Positions 5,833-7,238 of a DNA stretch of 7,238 nt are shown piece by piece; within the stretch, counting starts at the first letter, position 1; every line of letters begins with the position of its first letter. A program made the position numbers and the translations under genes. This DNA comes from Rhodospirillales bacterium (GTDB taxonomy: Bacteria > Pseudomonadota > Alphaproteobacteria > Rhodospirillales > Casp-alpha2): contig JABJOR010000453.1 of the NCBI GenBank assembly GCA_018664265.1, positions 1 to 7,238 on the forward strand. The letters are read 5' to 3'. The notes under the pieces were generated by a model that saw only the letters and a program-made list of their open reading frames with translations, ran no database searches and was not told the DNA's origin.

Positions 5833-7017
5833 ATGAGCGCAAAGAACCTACCCTTCAGCATTGAGGAATTCCAACGCCGCATTCGAGCAACAAAGCAGAG
5901 CATGCAATCACGTGGCATTGATGTTCTGGTCGCAACCGACCCAGCAAATATGAACTACCTGACAGGTTATGACGGCTGGTCATTTTAAACTCCACAGGTT
6001 GTCATTATTGCCCTTAATGCAGAACAGCCTATCTGTATAGTACGCCAGATGGATGCAAACGGAGGCAGGGTTACAACGTTTTTGGCTGATGACAATATGA
6101 TCGGATATCCCGATACCTACGTTCAATCAACCGAACGTCATCCCATGGATTGGATTGCCGAAGAAATGACACGCCGTGGCATGCATAAAGGCACAATCGG
6201 GGTTGAAATGGATGCCTACTACTATACAGCAGCGTCCCATGCTGCCTTATGCAAAGGGCTCCCCAATGCTTCCATGGTGGATGCAACAGCATTGGTTAAT
6301 TGGGTCAGGATTATCAAGTCCGAGCGTGAAATCAGCTACATGCGGGCTGCTGCCCGAATTGTTGAACTGGCGACACAGCGTGCTTATGACACCATTTCAC
6401 CAGGTGTTCGCCAGTGTGACGCGGCTGCAGAAATCTATCATGCCGAGATCAGTGGCACGCCAGAATTCGGTGGTGATTACACATCCCTCGTGCCCATGTT
6501 GCCCACCGGGGTCGGCACATCCACACCACACCTGACATGGAGCGACAAGCCGTTTGTGGCGGGTGAGGCCACCATTTTGGAGCTTGCAGGTGCCCACAAG
6601 CACTACCATTGCCCCATGGCACGGACACTGCATCTGGGTGAGCCTCCGCAAAAGTTGGCTGATACAAGTAAAGTCGTTATGGAAGGCTTGGCGGCTGCTC
6701 TTGATTTTGCCAAACCCGGCGTGAGCTGCGAAGAAGTGGAAGAGGTTTGGCGTAACAGCATTGCCAAACATGGCCTGATCAAGGAATCACGTCTTGGGTA
6801 TTCCACAGGCGTTAACTATCCACCAGATTGGGGCGAGCATACTCTGAGTTTACGTCCTGGTGACAAAACGATCTTGCAGGAAAACATGACCATACACATG
6901 ATACCGGGAATCTGGATGGATGACTGGGGTATGGAGATCAGCGAATGCTTCCGTGTCACAGCAAACGGAGCAGAAACGTTCTGTAATTTTTCCAGGGAAT
7001 TGTTTATCAAAACATGA
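5833..7017 (+). pseudogene. doeA: Ectoine hydrolase (M24 creatinase-like, DoeA/EutD) interrupted by one in-frame TAA
   Basis: Intact members open the ring of ectoine to N-acetyl-diaminobutyrate. From the ATG at 5833 the frame runs to 7017 and would give 394 residues, the normal length, but codon 52 is TAA. The residues before it (NYLTGYDGWSF, 41-51) and after it continue the same family alignment, in which the next residue is tyrosine, so no bases are lost. Later blocks fit ectoine hydrolase: YVQSTERHPMDW (about 96-107), HLTWSDKP (233-240), LELAGAHKHYHCPMART (249-265), YPPDWGEH (329-336) and IWMDDWGMEISE (360-371). The metal-binding aspartates of M24 peptidases are absent, as in creatinase and ectoine hydrolase; E250 is the likely counterpart of the catalytic glutamate. 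AAGAGA stands about seven bases before the ATG. The product would stop after 51 residues, or restart at ATG 6049 as a 322-residue protein lacking much of the N-terminal domain; no Shine-Dalgarno sequence precedes 6049. A sequencing error is a real alternative. Confidence 0.85.
5986..5988 (+). other. Premature TAA codon within the ectoine hydrolase gene
   Basis: This codon falls right after TTT in the GYDGWSF motif, where homologues as I recall them have tyrosine (TAT or TAC). One base change at 5988 would restore it. TAA also ends the upstream EutA-like gene and the second regulator gene, so it is an ordinary stop in this genome. Confidence 0.85.
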
Positions 7018-7024
7018 TCAAATA

Positions 7025-7057
7025 AAAACCCCGGAAGAACGTTTCTTCCAGGGTTTT
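7025..7057. terminator. Rho-independent terminator, likely bidirectional
   Basis: The arms at 7025-7039 and 7043-7057 pair over 15 positions with one mismatch (C7032 against A7050), around a 3-base loop CGT. The stem is flanked by an A-run on the left and ends in T-run on the right, so it has a U-tract in either direction. It begins 8 bp after the ectoine hydrolase stop and 9 bp from the stop of the convergent permease gene, so it can end both transcripts. Confidence 0.88.
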
Positions 7058-7065
7058 CTAAATTT

Positions 7066-7238
7066 TTATTGCGGGGTCATACCGCGTAATTTCTCGGATC
7101 GACGTCGGAGCAATTCAAGGGTTGTCAGCAAACAGATGGAAAGGAAGACCAACATGGTGGCAACAGCCAGAATGGTCGGACTGATCTGTTCTCGAAGTCC
7201 AGACCACATTTGTTTTGGAATGGTGCGCTGCTCAAAGC
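7066..7238 (-). CDS. ABC transporter permease, PotC/YdcV-like (polyamine/opine-type), 5'-partial
   Basis: Only the last 57 codons are in the window; the gene enters from the right edge and stops at 7066. The translated end starts FEQRTIPKQMWSGLREQISP, then has one hydrophobic segment TILAVATMLVFLSICLL, then a basic tail LELLRRRSEKLRG. This is the typical last transmembrane helix and cytoplasmic end of the second permease subunit of spermidine/putrescine-type importers (PotC, PotI, YdcV). The P-x-x-M/L-W motif before ISPTI is characteristic. The transported compound cannot be told; polyamines are usual, but relatives import other amines. It converges on the ectoine-type operon and shares its terminator, so it belongs to a separate transcript. 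Confidence 0.8.
   Translation of the reverse strand, partial: FEQRTIPKQMWSGLREQISPTILAVATMLVFLSICLLTTLELLRRRSEKLRGMTPQ

Noticed and set aside
5986..5988. TAA as a recoded codon for pyrrolysine or selenocysteine, suggested by the nearby corrinoid activator
   Set aside because: Pyrrolysine uses TAG and selenocysteine uses TGA. TAA ends two neighbouring genes, TAG ends the leftward regulator, and the expected residue here is an ordinary tyrosine.
5833..6049. Frameshift in the ectoine hydrolase gene
   Set aside because: The alignment stays in the same frame before and after the stop with no missing or extra residues, so it is a substitution and not an indel.
6397..6771. 124-codon minus-strand open frame inside the ectoine hydrolase gene
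   Set aside because: It is antisense to strongly conserved M24 motifs and shows no features of a protein family.

Overview
The window most likely comes from a proteobacterium, probably a marine alphaproteobacterium. This is inferred from gene content: a RACo-type corrinoid activator of the kind linked to MttB-like methyltransferases, paired GlxA-family regulators, ectoine-utilisation genes and a polyamine-type ABC permease. Base composition looks balanced by eye and was not counted. There is no phage, IS, CRISPR, tRNA or rRNA signal.

Layout. (1) 1-1520 (+): C-terminal part of a reductive activator of corrinoid-dependent methyltransferases, cut by the left edge; its expected N-terminal [2Fe-2S] domain lies outside. 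(2) 1562-2881 (+): a 12-TM MATE/DinF-type exporter, 41 bp after the activator. (3) 2842-3885 (-): a GlxA-family regulator (DJ-1/PfpI-like domain plus AraC-type HTH), whose 3' end overlaps the exporter gene tail-to-tail by 40 bp. (4) 3886-4093: a divergent control region with a good promoter for the leftward regulator, a TGTCG/CGACA dyad over its -35, and a pair of GTCGC direct repeats exactly 21 bp apart. (5) 4094-7017 (+): a compact operon of a second GlxA-family regulator, an EutA-like Asp/Glu racemase-superfamily protein, and an ectoine hydrolase (DoeA/EutD) gene. (6) 7025-7057: a strong terminator that can work in both directions. (7) 7066-7238 (-): C-terminal end of a PotC-like ABC transporter permease, cut by the right edge.

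How the genes fit together. The theme is uptake and breakdown of methylated or zwitterionic compatible solutes. The activator would keep the cobalamin of a demethylase system reduced. The EutA-like and DoeA-like proteins point to ectoine or a close relative. The two GlxA regulators belong to a family that senses betaines, carnitine and amino acids. The most striking observation is that the ectoine hydrolase gene is intact over its whole length except for one TAA codon at 5986-5988, exactly where the family has a tyrosine in a GYDGWSFY motif. Homology continues in the same frame on both sides, so this is a single-base nonsense change (or sequencing error), not decay. The second notable signal is the 21-bp-spaced GTCGC repeat, which resembles the operator layout of Pseudomonas ArgR, itself a GlxA-family protein.
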